From assembly GCA_038380795.1 (NCBI GenBank), contig CM076259.1, forward strand, positions 64,995,938-65,059,937: a DNA stretch of 64,000 nucleotides, given 5' to 3'. Origin of the DNA: Pyrocephalus nanus (lineage: Eukaryota > Chordata > Aves > Passeriformes > Tyrannidae). The stretch's first letter is position 1. Each line of letters opens with the position of its first letter. A program made the position numbers and the translations under genes. The notes under the pieces were generated by a model. It was not told the DNA's origin. It did no database searches and saw only the letters and a list, made by a program, of their open reading frames with translations. Positions 49,745 to 62,627 of the stretch are shown here, one piece after another.

Positions 49745-49880
49745 TGTCATGTTTTAAACTCAAGCCACCAACCAAGCCTCATGCAGCCATCACTTACCCC
49801 CCAGCAGCAGGATCAAGGAGAGAATCATAAGGGCAAAATGTAGGAAACTTGTGGATTGAGAGAAATACAGTTTAATGGGG
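49745..49880 (-). mobile_element. Avian endogenous retrovirus LTR 3' fragment, reverse
   Basis: The minus strand reads CATTAAACTGTATTTCTCTC, then AAGTGATGGCTGCATGAGGC, and ends TTTAAAACATGACA. The order of blocks agrees with an LTR end I remember as common in bird genomes: a TTAAACTGTCTTTATCTCAA block, a GTGAGTGA..GGCTG block, then GGGGTTAAACCACGACA. The fragment ends in CA at 49745, as a retroviral LTR should, and carries an ATTAAA-type polyadenylation signal. No internal retroviral genes, partner LTR or target duplication are seen; it is a diverged partial LTR only. Confidence 0.6.
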
Positions 49881-50708
49881 AATGCATAAGGAATCAACCG
49901 CCTGCAGTTCTAGTACAGAATATTTGGAAAAGTTGTTGAATTGTTTAGGACCTGATAATCCAATATAGAGAAGGAATAGTAAGAAAAGTTATGGTAGTCT
50001 GAAGAGGCTTCTTAAAAATCTATTACTCTTCCTCTTGCTTGCATGCTGTTTCTCCTAAATTTACTAATTATTGTTGCTCTAAGTATTGCTGTTTTAATCT
50101 CATAAATTAATTTCTAATGTAATGCAATGTAGAGATTTAAAATTAAATGCTATTTTAAATGTCATAGAACTGGGACAATATAAAGCACGTAACAAAAATT
50201 TTAGCAGAAGAATAATACTGCTTTTTTGCCCCTATTAAACATTTAACAAAAACAGTATTTCTTATATAAGACTGTTAAGGTTCATTTCCCTTTGACAGTG
50301 TCTTACTGAGTAATAATCAGCAGTAGTGAAAAAAGATTGAAATATTATGTTAATAGTAAATTATAAACTTTAATATAAGATTAATTGAGCTTATTTCTTC
50401 AAAAGGCATGGAACATTCTGAAGTCCATCTATATAAAACTTACTATTGCTATTGAAATCCTTGCCTGTTTTCAATCATATAGCAAGTATACTTAAACAGA
50501 GGTGACTTTAAAAAACAAAAGATTACTGAAGTGAGATAACTCTACACAGGGAAGGACTCAAAATAAAAGTACACAATCTGAAAACATTCATGTGGTGGCC
50601 AAATTCCCCAAAACAGGATCTGTGATCTCAGAATCAATAAAAAAATACACTTTTCCCTGTTCCACTAAAGTTTCAACCATCTCTTGAACCATTTGATGGG
50701 ATTTTGAG

Positions 50709-50989
50709 GTGACCAGTGATAGAACTTAAGGGAATGGCCAGCAGTTGTGTCAGGGGAGGTTTAGGCTGGATGTTAGAAAAAGGTTCTTCGCCCAGAGGGT
50801 GGTTGGGCACTGGAACAGGTTCCCCAAGTGGTCACAGCACCAAGCCTGACAGAGTTCAAGAAGTGTTTGGATGATACTCTCAGGCACATGGTGTGACTCT
50901 TGGGAATGGTCCAGTGCAGGGCCAGGAGTTGAACACGATGATCTTTGTGGGTCCCTTCCAACTCAGCATATTCTATGATTCTGTAATAA
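50709..50989 (+). mobile_element. CR1 LINE 3' fragment, forward
   Basis: CR1 3' end recognised by AGGTTTAGGCTGGATGTTAG, AAAGGTTCTTCGCCCAGAGG, GCACTGGAACAGGTTCCCCA and TGGGTCCCTTCCAACTCAGC. It ends in ATTCTATGATTCTGTAAT, one intact octamer plus a changed one. The minus-strand frame at 50773-50997 is its antisense shadow. 5'-truncated to about 280 bp. Confidence 0.93.
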
Positions 50990-53723
50990 TTTTCCAAAGT
51001 TCTAATAATGCAGTCAGAACCTTGATGATTTCACGAACCAGTTTACAAATTACTAAATAAAAAGTCCTACTCAGCTCAACTAAACACATTCATTTGAATC
51101 ATTTGGGACTAGTTTTTGTAACACCTTCCAGGCTTTTTAACTATCTAATTATGTTCTATGAAACATAGTTTTTTTAAAAATTAGACTTTAGGATTTTTGT
51201 TCATATGCCATAGAGAATGCTTCTGTATTTTTGAAAATCTTAATTATTAATTTCAAATCATTAAATGATAGCAACGGAATCACTCCTTCACACAATTTTT
51301 TAATAAAACACTATTTTCTTACAAAAGACATTTTCATGGAAAATTCATGTTCATCTCTGTTTTATGTACAGAAAAGAAACTTCAGTTCTTTTTTGACTGA
51401 CCCACAGTGCATTGAATTAGAACAGAATGATCAAATTGTATACACAGGGATAACTTTTTAGTAGTTTTAATACATTTTGGTTTTCATTAATTTTCAAACA
51501 AGACTGAAGATATTTGCTGCAAGAACCCATTAAAAAAGCTTAAAAATCAAACATTATATCAATTAGCACGAGATAAAGCAAACCAAGGATTGGGAAACAA
51601 AGGTTATAGCAAAAATGGACATAACCTTTCAAGATTTTCTGAAATACTGTACGGCAAAGACAAGGCATGCAACACATTTACAGAAATAATCATCAGGAAC
51701 CCCTGTTCTTCAGAAATTAATAATCATTAAGTTAGAGAAACTTTAGATTGAGTTTTGATATTCTGAAACCTGTCTACTGTACATGACAAGCAGTTTGGTG
51801 CATTTTTTACCATACGTTTTCAGACAGTGTTCTGTTCCTGAAGAGAAAAATCTCTACAAAAGTGGTAAAGGAGTGACTACAACTGCTGTTTACTCTGATA
51901 TGATGCTGGAATTCAATTTCTGACAGAAAGGTTGCCTGTTATGGTAACAGTAAAGAATCTTAGAAAAATTAAATTTCACCTGCACTCAAAGGGGAACTGT
52001 ACTTTTCTGAGCTGCACCAGAGTCTCCTCCAATGTAGTGTTTTTATTGAAAGATAAAAAAGGCAATATAATTATTTGTGGGACTTTTCCAGGAAAAAATT
52101 GCAATAAATAATGAAATTTTTTTTTTTTTTAAATATGGACAAAAGAGAGGAAAGTGAGACCCATCTACTTGTCATTTCAGTATGCTCAAACATGCAGAGA
52201 TATAGGTTTTATAACAGTGTTGTGGCCCAAACAGCAAAGTTTGCGACATATAATCAAAACATGACATTTGAAAAGAGAGGCAGCAACACTTCCAGAAATT
52301 GTTTCATGTTTGTCTATATAGATTTATACATAAACAACATACAATTGTGCATATGTTGAAATACGAAGATTTCTGCATTATTTAACATAAAAAAGAAAAA
52401 AGATATATTGGCATTTTGCTGCCATAATCATACTCTCCTCAAAACTTTTAGCACACAATGTTATCTGCATAAACTAGACAGAGAATCTATCCCCTACTTG
52501 TAGCAGAATGCACAAACCATCTGTTGGCTGGGGTTGTTTTTCAACTGCTGTTTCCATATGCTAACATAAAAGCAAAACAAAATAAAAATCCTACAGTATA
52601 ATGAGCTTTTCCTACAGTACAGTAATCATGTGTGGCTCTGTTTAGACTACAGGAAAAGAGAAGAGAGAAGTTATTTGACTTCACCTTGCAAAATAACATA
52701 TGCCTAGACATATCTCAGTTGTAAGAGAACACTTAGACCACAGAAGAAAAAAAAAAAGTTCTTTCCAGGTTCCACTTTTGAGAGTAATTAATCTCACTAT
52801 TTTTCAGTTTTCTATATATTGATTTTTTTGACTGATCTTTTCCAAATGTTCTTGTCAGGCACAAAGGAATTAATTTCAACATCAAACCAAAGATTTAAGA
52901 AACATTTGTATCAGTTCTTAATCACCAAAATTTGGAAAGAAACCTTCCAATGATTTTCTCCTTCCGAGAAGGAAGGAATGTTCTTGGGTTAGAGTTCACA
53001 AAACAAGGCACATTCCCTCCTTTCTTAATTACTGTCTGCCTCTTTTTTGCTACATAATTCCCAATCACCACTATAAAGGAAGCAGGACACTTCAGACAGC
53101 AATTTCCTTGATTAGGCAACCAGGTTTGATTCTGAGTTACACTCTTAATGCTGTGTGCTCTCTTCTTGTGAGAGGATTAAGAGCCCAGTGCATAAAAAGA
53201 TCTTTCAACTCTCACTTTTAGTAATGTTTGAAGTCTGTCATGAAAACAGTGTCACCCTGAAGAGAAATCAACCTAACAACTTACATGGTGCTGAGAGAGA
53301 TGGCACTAAAGATTATTTAGTGCTATTAGGAAACTATACACAACTACTTTGAAGTCATTATTTTTATCCCATTCACTATCTGGAAGCAATAAAAGTTCAT
53401 TGTATTTCCACAATCTTTTTAAGATAATGTAATGAGAAATATGACACTGAGTGGGATAACTGGAGAGATAACAATGAAGTTGATGCACAAAAAGGAAGAC
53501 AAGAAATTTTACAAAATTAGAAAGAGTGTGAGGAAGTAAGCACACAAGTTTTCCTTATGCATTTAAACTTCCCTTTTTTATGAGTACTATGGATAAATAT
53601 ATTTTACTCTAACATTTACTTGATGAAGACATAGGGTCATGCCTTTAAGGACTCAGTCTCAAAATATTTAGTTTCAGTTTAAAAATTTACCCATGTGATT
53701 CAGTTATTTTTGCTTCTGCCTTT

Positions 53724-53784
53724 AAAAACAAAACAAAACAAACAAACAACCCCCCAAAAAACCCCACCAAAAACAAAACTCCCA
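53724..53784. repeat. CAAA/CCAAA-rich low-complexity run
   Basis: AAAAC and CAAA units passing into runs of C and A. It resembles a decayed A-rich tail or a pentanucleotide repeat. Confidence 0.7.
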
Positions 53785-54224
53785 CAAGTAATAGTACTAG
53801 AATTTACTTTCAGTTAGCATAATTTCTTTAAATGCTAAGCTTTCAAGATAGGAATATGTGCTTTATGTTAAATGCCTAACATGATGGGGACTGATTTTGT
53901 TTACGTATAGTCATGAGATCTGACACACCACAGTACCCCAATGAAAAAGCAACGCAAAAGATGAAACCATAGAATGTAAAAAGAAAAGGTACTTAAAATC
54001 TAATAGATATATTCAAAGATTGTTTTAAAAATGGTATGATAACGAAAAACTTTTCATCCCATATGAAAGGTTAGATTTTTTTTTTAGTCTTTGTCAGCAT
54101 GTTCATGGGCAATCTTTTCACAGAAAGATACTGACTGACACTTTGTGAGAGATTATTTGATGTCTTTCTTTCTTCAAGGCAAAAGGACTGTCATGCTAAA
54201 CTCGTTAGGGTATTTGTCTAGCTT

Positions 54225-54730
54225 ATTCTCATAATCCCAGATATCAAATAGTCCATGCCACTCCCAGGAAATCTGTTCCTGTATATCAATAGTAAAGTTT
54301 CTTTCCTAAGATAATCTTTTCTTGGTACAACATTTCCTAAAATGATAGTGATTTTTTTTAGTCAGAATTTCTTGAAACAATCCATGTGTTTCTTGATTGC
54401 CCTAGACAATATAGTGAAGCTGAGGCTTTACCAAAACTGATCAGAGAATAGGAATCTTGTTTTGCAGGCTCTATATCTGTTCATCTACTACTATGATTAA
54501 ATTTTAGTAGCAGTATGGAATAGTTCATTCATATTTTACTTGCTTTGTACTAAGCTCAACACTTCTGCAGAATGCTATCTAGACATTTGATCCCACTTGA
54601 TATCTCTGCTGATTATTCTGGTGACAGGATACCAAATTGCACTATTCCATATTCATTTTTCCAGATGATTTTTTTCTCCAAGATTATTGTGCATTCTAAT
54701 TACCTCCTGTAACATATGGGTGAATCATTT
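54225..54730 (-). mobile_element. Ancient CR1/L3-type LINE fragment, reverse
   Basis: Near 54255 the plus strand reads CATGCCACTCCCAGGAAATC and then TTTCTTTCCTAAGATAATC, matching reverse CR1 3' blocks (TTCCCTGGGAA..CTGTTCC, AATTTCTTCCTAAGATC). At about 54416-54450 TGAAGCTGAGGCTTTACCAA resembles GGTGAGGCCTCACCA. At about 54681-54710 CCAAGATTATTGTGCATTCT resembles CCAAGGTCATTTTGAATTCT of amniote CR1/L3. The match is patchy and heavily diverged, so boundaries are approximate. Confidence 0.5.
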
Positions 54731-55276
54731 AAGACTTTTTTCATGTTTATTTTTACGAAGCATATGCTTTATTTCATTATTTAGTCCTTATTGACTAGAA
54801 TGGAATTACTGGGCACAAAAGAAACATATGAAGAATTCCAACTGATACAACTCCTGTTCCTAATTTTGCATGTAAACGAGGCTTTCCTCTTCAATCCCTT
54901 TCATGTCAGTTTTCATAAATTCCATTTCCATACCAGATGAACAGCACACGGAAGCATTCACTTTCATCTACATTTCAATCCTCTCAAAAAATATTATATT
55001 TTCAAAAAAAAAGTCATTAATCTTCAAATTAAAATAAGAGAGTCAAGATATACAAAAACCTAACTCAGGAGGATTATTTATCATCAAATATGTTGGTAAA
55101 GGCATTGTTGATTAACAAACAGTAATATCTTGAAGCTTTTTCTAAAAAAAAAAAATCTTCTGAATTGTGGCAGTAGTTTGAAGTCCTCATTATCTATCAA
55201 CAGAAGACTAAAAATATTTTTTAAAAAATTATTCCCACTAGCTTAAAATATTGCATTGTTTATTTCATATTGTTTA

Positions 55277-55313
55277 GTTTCTTTCTCCCCTTCTTTCTCC
55301 TCTCTCCCTCCTT
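55277..55313. repeat. Short polypyrimidine tract
   Basis: CTTTCTCCCCTTCTTTCTCC and CTCTCCCTCC units, roughly 37 bp with no purines. Confidence 0.75.
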
Positions 55314-57747
55314 ATTTTCAATCTCTCATATACTTTGGAGTTGTGCTTACTACTGCTACTTTGGAGCAGAAGTGGTATTTGTTTTGGTGTACTTTTGTTC
55401 TGAACTTCAGATAACTGATAAAGAAGTAGGTTATCTTTGTGGATAAGTGAGTAATAAATAAATAGAGCCACCAGACATTACATACAGAAGGTTTACATTT
55501 ACCATGATGATTAGTACTATAAGATTCTACAATATAAATAATTTTGTAAAAATAATCTTTCAGACATTCACAAACTATCATAATTTGATTGCATGAATAA
55601 AAATATAGCAATGCATATGGAGATTAGTAGTGGATGTATTAATACTAATTTTACAGATTCCAATTTGTACGTAGAGAAATAACAAGGAACATGAGAAAAA
55701 GTGGTGAACCAGATCAGTCTGAAAGCTGATTAATGATGCACCTGACTGGTATAGAACATAAAAAGAACTTAGATCTCCATAGGCAGTCAGAAGTCTATCT
55801 AAGAACAGAAGGTCTCTTTACATATTTCTACACTCTATTTATAGGATGAATAACTTACACTATTGAAGAATTACTAGAAAGAATTAAGAGCCCAAATAGG
55901 GCTAGGACTACATTCTGCAAGGAGGTTTTGCATGATTATACTCGTTCAGATGAAAGTATGTTTTGTGATCCCTTATTTGATTTGGCTTTGCGTTCCTCTA
56001 TGAGTTTTGCACAAAGCAACACTAAAAAGCAGCAAAAAGATACCAAGGTCAAAACAATGATGCTTTTTCCATATGGTTAGAGTGGGAGGAAGGATAAAGA
56101 CCCAATGATAGGCAAATACAAGTCTAACAAAAGGTTGAATATTTTAATGTTGATCAGACATAGTAAACCAGAAAACTTGACTGATAAAGTTAAAAAAAGA
56201 CTGAATGGCAGGTGATGCCTTCCATGAATTAAGCCCTTATTAGACAATAAGAAAATCAGTGACTTATCAAACTCAGATAATCAATTCAGATTGTTAAAGA
56301 TTGTTAGTTTAGATTAAAAAATAATTTTTAAGTTTTGAAAAAGACTTTTCTCTCTTTCAAATTTATTTTGAGATAATGGTAAGGGACAAAATATAAAATC
56401 TCCTATTTTCAACCAGATATAATCTTACATGTTTCATTTCTAACATTAAATTTTAACATATCAAATAAGTCCAAACTTTGGAATACATACCACATTGAAC
56501 CAAGTCTTAATTCTCTCTGTGTTTTTCTGTTGGTTTGTTTCTGAGAACTAAATACTCACACTCATCCTTTATTTTCCATTTTATTTCATTAATTAAATAT
56601 TTTTCATAGGTCAAGTAGAACAGATGAAATTACATATGAAGTAGTCAAAATGGAAATCTAGAGATGAGATGTGCCTAAGTGAGTGAAAGATGGATCCTGG
56701 ATCCTAACTGCTGGAAAAAGTGTTTATGACAGCCAAAATCTGGCAATGAGATATGCAGTAAAGGACTGAAGAGTGAAGAAATAGGAGGTATGATTACAGT
56801 GGTCTAAACTTACAGTAACCCTCACCATTGCCAATACTTATCAATTCAAGACTTCAGTTGTAAATAGGAGATATAGAGTGAACAACTAAACCTAAAGTAT
56901 GTATTGAAACTTAAAGTAAATTTTAACACGAATTTTGCAGAAACTTACTTTGTTTTGTTTATTATGCAGCAAAATGTTTTCACTTATTATTTTGTAATAA
57001 GTCAAAAGAGTATTTTCAAACTGTAAATTATAATAATCTTTTAACTTATTATTACAGTTAAAAATAACATTTTCAAAAAATTTTGAAATAAAAGATTTAA
57101 AATATCAATGGAAAAACATCTAAACAAAATTATGAGCTTTAATAAAATTTTTACCAAAAAATAATATTTTAGATCTGTGTTTGTCTTAAATTATCATTAA
57201 GGTATATATTTTTTAAATAAAAATCAAAAATTTTAGGTACTGTTGAAATTATATTTTTGGTAAAGTTTAGTTTTGGGGATTATGGGGATCTTTTTTCCAT
57301 ATTACTAGGGATGACTACACAGTTACTTACCTTTCTGTGGAGGCTGCAGCAGCTCTTTACTTTTTACAGGATAAATTTCCTTTCTGAAAGTTATTTCCCT
57401 AGTGTAGATTATTTTAGTTCATTAACTCTGTATTCTAAAATTGTTCAAATAACACCAGGAAATTTTTGTACTATGAAATTCTGCCAAAACATCATAGAAT
57501 AATATTTAAGGAGCAGTTTTCACCTAAAAATGCAAGCTGGAGATACAAAAGGAAAGAACAAACTCTTAAACCACTTGCAACCGGATATAAAAAAATATGT
57601 GTCACAAGGATAAGAAGTAGCTTCTAGAAAGCAATGATCATGTGCAAAGAACATGTTAACCTATATGTATCAGCACTATTCTTGTGAATTTAACAGATTC
57701 CAACAATATGCTGTAATTTTTTCCCATGTATAATATTAAGTGAATTT
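55314..57747. other. Intron DNA without a gene
   Basis: AT-rich, especially 56930-57250, where long A/T stretches dominate. No exon or nameable element. The 97-aa minus frame at 55318-55611 and the 81-aa plus frame at 57257-57502 look like chance. Confidence 0.6.
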
Positions 57748-57900
57748 CACAGAATCAACTAGGTTGGAAAAAACCTCTGAGATCACTGAGTCCAACCTAT
57801 GACCTAACACCACCTTGTAAATTAGCTGATGGCACCAAATGCCACAACTTTTCTTTCCTTAAACACCTCCAGGGACCATGACTCCACCATCACTGCTCAT
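57748..57900 (-). mobile_element. CR1 LINE 3' fragment, reverse
   Basis: Begins CACAGAATCAACTAGGTTGG, continues CCTCTGAGATCACTGAGTCC, ACCTAACACCACCTTG and AAACACCTCCAGGGACCATG, then ACTCCACCAT. All are reverse-complement blocks of the avian CR1 3' UTR in the right order. 5'-truncated to about 150 bp. Confidence 0.93.
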
Positions 57901-57949
57901 AAAAATATTATAGCGAATTTATTACAACTGTGTAGAAATCTACACATTA

Positions 57950-58110
57950 GAAGTATGTATCTGTGTATAAATATATAAATTATATCCACATATATGTAAA
58001 TTACATACAAATATGCACTTTATTTGTAACTGTATATATATTAAATTATGTTTATAGAAAGATAGAAATGCAAATAATACGTATTTATTTGTGCACATAT
58101 AGATCTATAT
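57950..58110. repeat. AT-rich low-complexity stretch
   Basis: TATATA, TACATA and TGTATA-rich sequence. The 100-aa Tyr/Ile-rich plus-strand frame across it (57963-58265) is a product of this composition. Confidence 0.6.
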
Positions 58111-58467
58111 ATGTCCCTAGTATTATTATTCCAGAACTGGTTTTATCAAGGAAAAAAAAAATATATTCAAGCCAACAGTATTTTTGGAGGCTTTTCTATA
58201 AAGATTCAGTACTGACTGGATTTTCCAAAGATAGCTATTCGTCTCTCTACTTGCTTTCACTTTGACTATGAAAAGGACGAACAGCATTTCTCTTTTCTAA
58301 TGGTCTTTGATGTTACCCTTAAAAGAATCATAGTTTTAGAGGTATTTTACTGATCTAATCACTCTCTCTGCAACTGATATCTCCACTGCCCAATCTTTTC
58401 TTAATGTTGAATTTTTTGGAAATATTCCTGCAAAACAGTGCAAGTATTTCTGAAAATAAGTCCAGAA

Positions 58468-58517
58468 GAAAAAAACAAAACAAAACAAAACAAAAGAAAA
58501 AAACCAAACAAAAAAAA
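58468..58517. repeat. (AAAAC)n pentanucleotide repeat
   Basis: Four or so AAAAC units within an A-rich run. It could be a microsatellite grown from a retroposon tail, though no element body is recognised next to it. Confidence 0.85.
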
Positions 58518-61500
58518 GTTGGTTTTGTCAGTGTTTAAAGTACATGGATAACAACAACCAAAAAACTTGCCAAGACTTGCCTTCTAGTGGTTTTAATGGG
58601 CCCATATTTTTGGCAACATCCATACTTTTATTGAGACAATAGATATCTTTAAAGAGATAGATATGATCTTTAGTACACTATGAAAATGTACCAAGATTCA
58701 ATTAATTCTATCGTTTTATTCTACCCTTTTAGAATGGTTTGAATTTGCAATGTAGACTTCAAATGATGTTCATTTTCTCAAATTTAATCGATCATGAAAC
58801 ATTTAAATTGAATATTTAAACCTCAACTAGCCACTTTAGACTGTTACACTCAATGAAGAGAAATAGGCACCTCTGAAAGATAATTCACCTTATTCTAAAA
58901 TGTGTATCTAAGAAAGGAGATAAGATAAATCCATCAAGGATTGAACAAATTACTCAAAGTAGTGTCTTGCTGACCCATTAAATATAGCAAATAGTACCAT
59001 CAACTTGGCAGCACATGATGAAACAGGTCAGAGAACAAAGTAAAACTGGGAGGTGAGGTGATTTTATTAAAACTAACAAAGGAACTACAGGAAGGTGCAA
59101 ATGATACTGAAATCCAAAGATAAGGAAATAGAGATAAGCAAAATGAGCGATCCAAGGAGCTGTAAAGGAACTAGGAGAAATTTGACTTTATTTTTGGCAG
59201 TATCTAGGAAAGATACAGGAAAGAATGGACAGTTAAGTAACCTGCTGAGTAAATCAACAAGGCAGATGGCAAGATAAGTCAGTAAAATCAAGTAATACTG
59301 TCTGGGTAAGGTATCTAGGATTTTAATAAGGCAGTCAGGAATCCTTTGAGATTATGGAAAGGAGAAAAAAAAAGAATAAAATACAGAAGGAGGGCACAAA
59401 TGCAATACAAAAAGAGTGTAAAGAGGATGCAACAAAAGAAAGTAAGTTTGGTAACATCACAAAGAAAATACATGAGTCATTGCTTGTCACTAGAATCCCA
59501 ATTGCAGAAGACTCCAAAGACTTACCATCCCTTCACCTGTTGAATTCCTCAGTCTTTCACCAGAGAGAGTATGAAATCATCACTGTAATTATCCACATAA
59601 AAATTGCTATCAATTATTCTATCAGGTAAGTGGCAATGGGGTACAGAGTGAATCCTCAAGTTTCAGTCCTGCATCCAAGTGGTGGGCAAAAGAAATGACA
59701 GCACATAAAGTTACTTGTGTGTTCTTCTGCTTCTTTTGTTAAAAAAAACCCAAAACAAAACAGAACAAAAACAATGAAACAAAAAGCCCAACAGACAAAG
59801 CCGCTAAACACCCAGCTTTAGAAACATTGTTCTAGAAGTAGCAAAGCCAGACTATACAGTTAGGAAATTCTAGACCTTCTAGGAATCTAGTCTAGGAAAT
59901 TCTAGATTTTCCTTGTAACTTATTCAATGCCATCCACATATATACACAGTCTTTCACTATGTGATCTTGCACTGTTTTTATTACCAGATTCTTCTGCATC
60001 CTGTGCACGGAACATAGATCCTCTGAGAATGAATAAAAACTTAGGAGGAGACAGGTCTGTGGCCCGTGTTGTGTAGGAACCCTGCCTTTTTTGTTGTGAA
60101 AGTTAAAAATATAAAAGCATAAAAGTTATATAACCATTGTTTAAAAGTTTCATAATCAAGTTGAAAAAGAAATTAATTATTCTCTTCTGATTCCATAATC
60201 TAGAATTGTGGAGTTTTGTGATCTATATTCCACCCTGAGAATTAAATTACATTCTTAACAAGGCCTTCTATATGAGATAGCCAAGTCAATGGAAAACATA
60301 AGCAGCTATAAATTTTACTTCCTTACTACTTAATTTTAGGATTTGGCTATCACACCAGAAGCCATGGTTCCAACTTGGATAGCACCTCAGAAATGTCATA
60401 GCCATGATCATTAGTGAAAATACTTAAAGATGTGAGAGCTCACAGGATAGACTAAGACAAACAGAAGGTGTCTTGATTCCTCTCCTGTTATAAGCTCAGG
60501 TACCAAGATCAAAGTTGTAAATAGGAAGCCCCATTTACTTAGAAATCAGATATCAAAATCCTCTTTCGAGTCTAGATACATATGCAACAGTGTATTAAGT
60601 ACTTAAGTTGCAAATTTTTATAACAATTTTATCTACATTTTCTGAATTGATCAAAATATTTTCTCATTAAATTAGAAAGCTGCATTGGGATTGTTGCTTA
60701 TCCTGACAAGTTTCAAATTCATAAATTTGTACAGCAGTATGCTAATCACGAAGTTGTAGGTTGCTAGGAGAAAAGAAGGAAGACATGAAAGTGGGAAAGA
60801 ATAATGGGCAAAAAGCATCAAAATGCAGGATTTCTGGGCTCAGAACAGAAAAATACAAAAGAACTGCTCATACAAAAGCTTTGATACTGTATTTTAAACA
60901 TGCAAATGTTTATGTTCCTGATTCTACCCTGATCATTATTATTATTTCTTATCAAATAATGATTTAGTTTAAATAAATAGTTTTGATCATAAGAAACTTG
61001 TTAACTAAATTTCTTAGTTACTGTTTGAATTACAAAATCATGCTCTCACTTATTCACCTTCTGGATTCCAACTAGTACTGAATTTTTTACTTCCTGGTGA
61101 CAAACTCAACAGAAACAGCAAAAAATCCTTTCCTTATGACTTTTTCTAGTGAAGTAAGATTTGAGTGTGAAACTCTGCTGTGTGAGGAGGGCACAGTACT
61201 CAGTCCTTTCACTTCTTCCTTTGCAGTCTCTAATGGTAGAAGGATTTACCATCTTTTTTCAGAAGCTGTATTTTCAAACTCTTGTATGTTTTACGACAGA
61301 CTTCTGCATCGTCAGTACTTGCTTTATATGGGTTAGGCATATCTTAGCACATCCCTCTTGGAGCTGTCTCTTAAAGAAAATGTTATTTGAATCCCATGTT
61401 CCCCATTCTCCTTGTACACAACCAGAGGAGTCTGGGACTGGTTTGCAGAAGGGCTCAAAATTTATGGGTGCAACAGAGAACATAGAAAGCAGTAGAAGAA

Positions 61501-61529
61501 AAATGCCATATGCTCTGAAACCAGTCAAT
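58518..61529. other. Intron DNA without a gene
   Basis: No exon or nameable element seen. Contains an A/C-rich run at 59741-59790 and a CTAG-dense direct repeat at 59861-59906. Frames of 60-91 aa at 59085-59629 overlap on both strands and are purine-rich; no domain is recognised. Confidence 0.55.
59741..59790. repeat. A-rich (AAAAC-like) run
   Basis: AAAAAAACCCAAAACAAAAC followed by further CAAAA units. Low complexity. Confidence 0.7.
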
Positions 61530-61635
61530 AAACTCTTTCTTACTTTTATGTCTCTGTGGTTTACCCCAGTTGTAAAATAGGGCTGTTGTCAAGATAAACC
61601 TGTTACTAATACATGGAGCACATTCTGAGAGTAGT
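61530..61635 (+). mobile_element. MIR/CORE-SINE relic, forward
   Basis: GTCTCTGTGGTTTACCCCAG, TTGTAAAATAGGGCTGTTGT, AAGATAAACCTGTTACTAAT and ACATGGAGCACATTCTGAGA follow the order of the MIR 3' half (CTCTGTGCCTCAGTTTCC, CTGTAAAATGGGG, GGGTTGTTGTGAGGATTAAA, AATACATG..GCGCTTAGA). Ancient and diverged. The overlapping 139-aa plus frame (61161-61580) is not supported as a gene. Confidence 0.65.
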
Positions 61636-62539
61636 GGTGAACTATGGTGAGGGCTTGCGAGTAATTTCATCTTCACAGGATTTGGACAGTGTAAATCAAG
61701 CAAAACATACTACCATTCACTGAGGAGGGAAGGATCAAAATACTGACTTTTTGCTTATTAGGTGAATACCATTCACGTTGAGGGCTGATTAACACGTCAC
61801 ATAAAAAAAGCTATTGTGATCACGTCAGGTCTCCTTTATAAACTGAAAGGAGCTGATGGCTATATAGCAAATCTTCAAACGTGTGTTTTCCAAGCATTTG
61901 GTGGATGATTTATAAATCTTAATTATAAATTCATTTTATAGATTTTTTTCCTAACAGCTTTGTCTTAGAAAATTAAGATCAAAACAGAATCTGTTTAATT
62001 ATCCACTGCAGCTATTGACAATTTTGTCAGGCCACCTCTAACAAATTTGATATGCATGTTTTCAAGCAATTTCAAACAATCAAACAGTGTTTAAATACTA
62101 ATTTTTAACTGTAAAACATTTAATTCTTCTTACAAATACAATATGGAATGTAGAACAATTAGGAAAGTAATTTTTAATGTGCATGGTCTAACCTTTCAGT
62201 CTTCTTAATGTCAGTGGGACTATCCACATAACCTTATGCATATATGTACCTGCACAACTGACATGACAGGATGTTCTTCAGAAGCATCCCAAAACCCCAG
62301 ACTAATAAAGTACAATGCACTTATTATTACACAGCAGTAATCTCTCATTAAATAAATCCCACAATATCTAATAGAATAATAAAATTAAGATTTCAAGATC
62401 ATTCAGCTTAGTGTTTAACTTAAATGTGGAAACAATAACTAAAAAAAAAACAAAACACCCACAAACTAGGAATTATGCATATAAGATGAGCAGAAAAATT
62501 ATTCCAGTACAGAATTCAAGCTGAGGAGAGCAACTGTGA

Positions 62540-62627
62540 AAAAATAAAACCAATCAAACAAACAAAACATTAAAGAGAAACAAAAACAAAAGCAAACAAA
62601 CAAAACCAAAACAGACAAACAAAGAAC
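62540..62627. repeat. (CAAA)n-type A/C-rich repeat
   Basis: About 90 bp of CAAA, CAAAAC and ACAGACAAAC units with few other bases. An imperfect tetranucleotide repeat. Confidence 0.8.

Noticed and set aside
59085..59629. Cluster of overlapping 60-91 aa Lys-rich frames as a gene
   Set aside because: Frames occur on both strands, are driven by purine-rich composition and have no recognised domain.
61161..61580. 139-aa plus-strand open frame
   Set aside because: No recognisable domain; it overlaps other frames on both strands and runs into a MIR-like relic.
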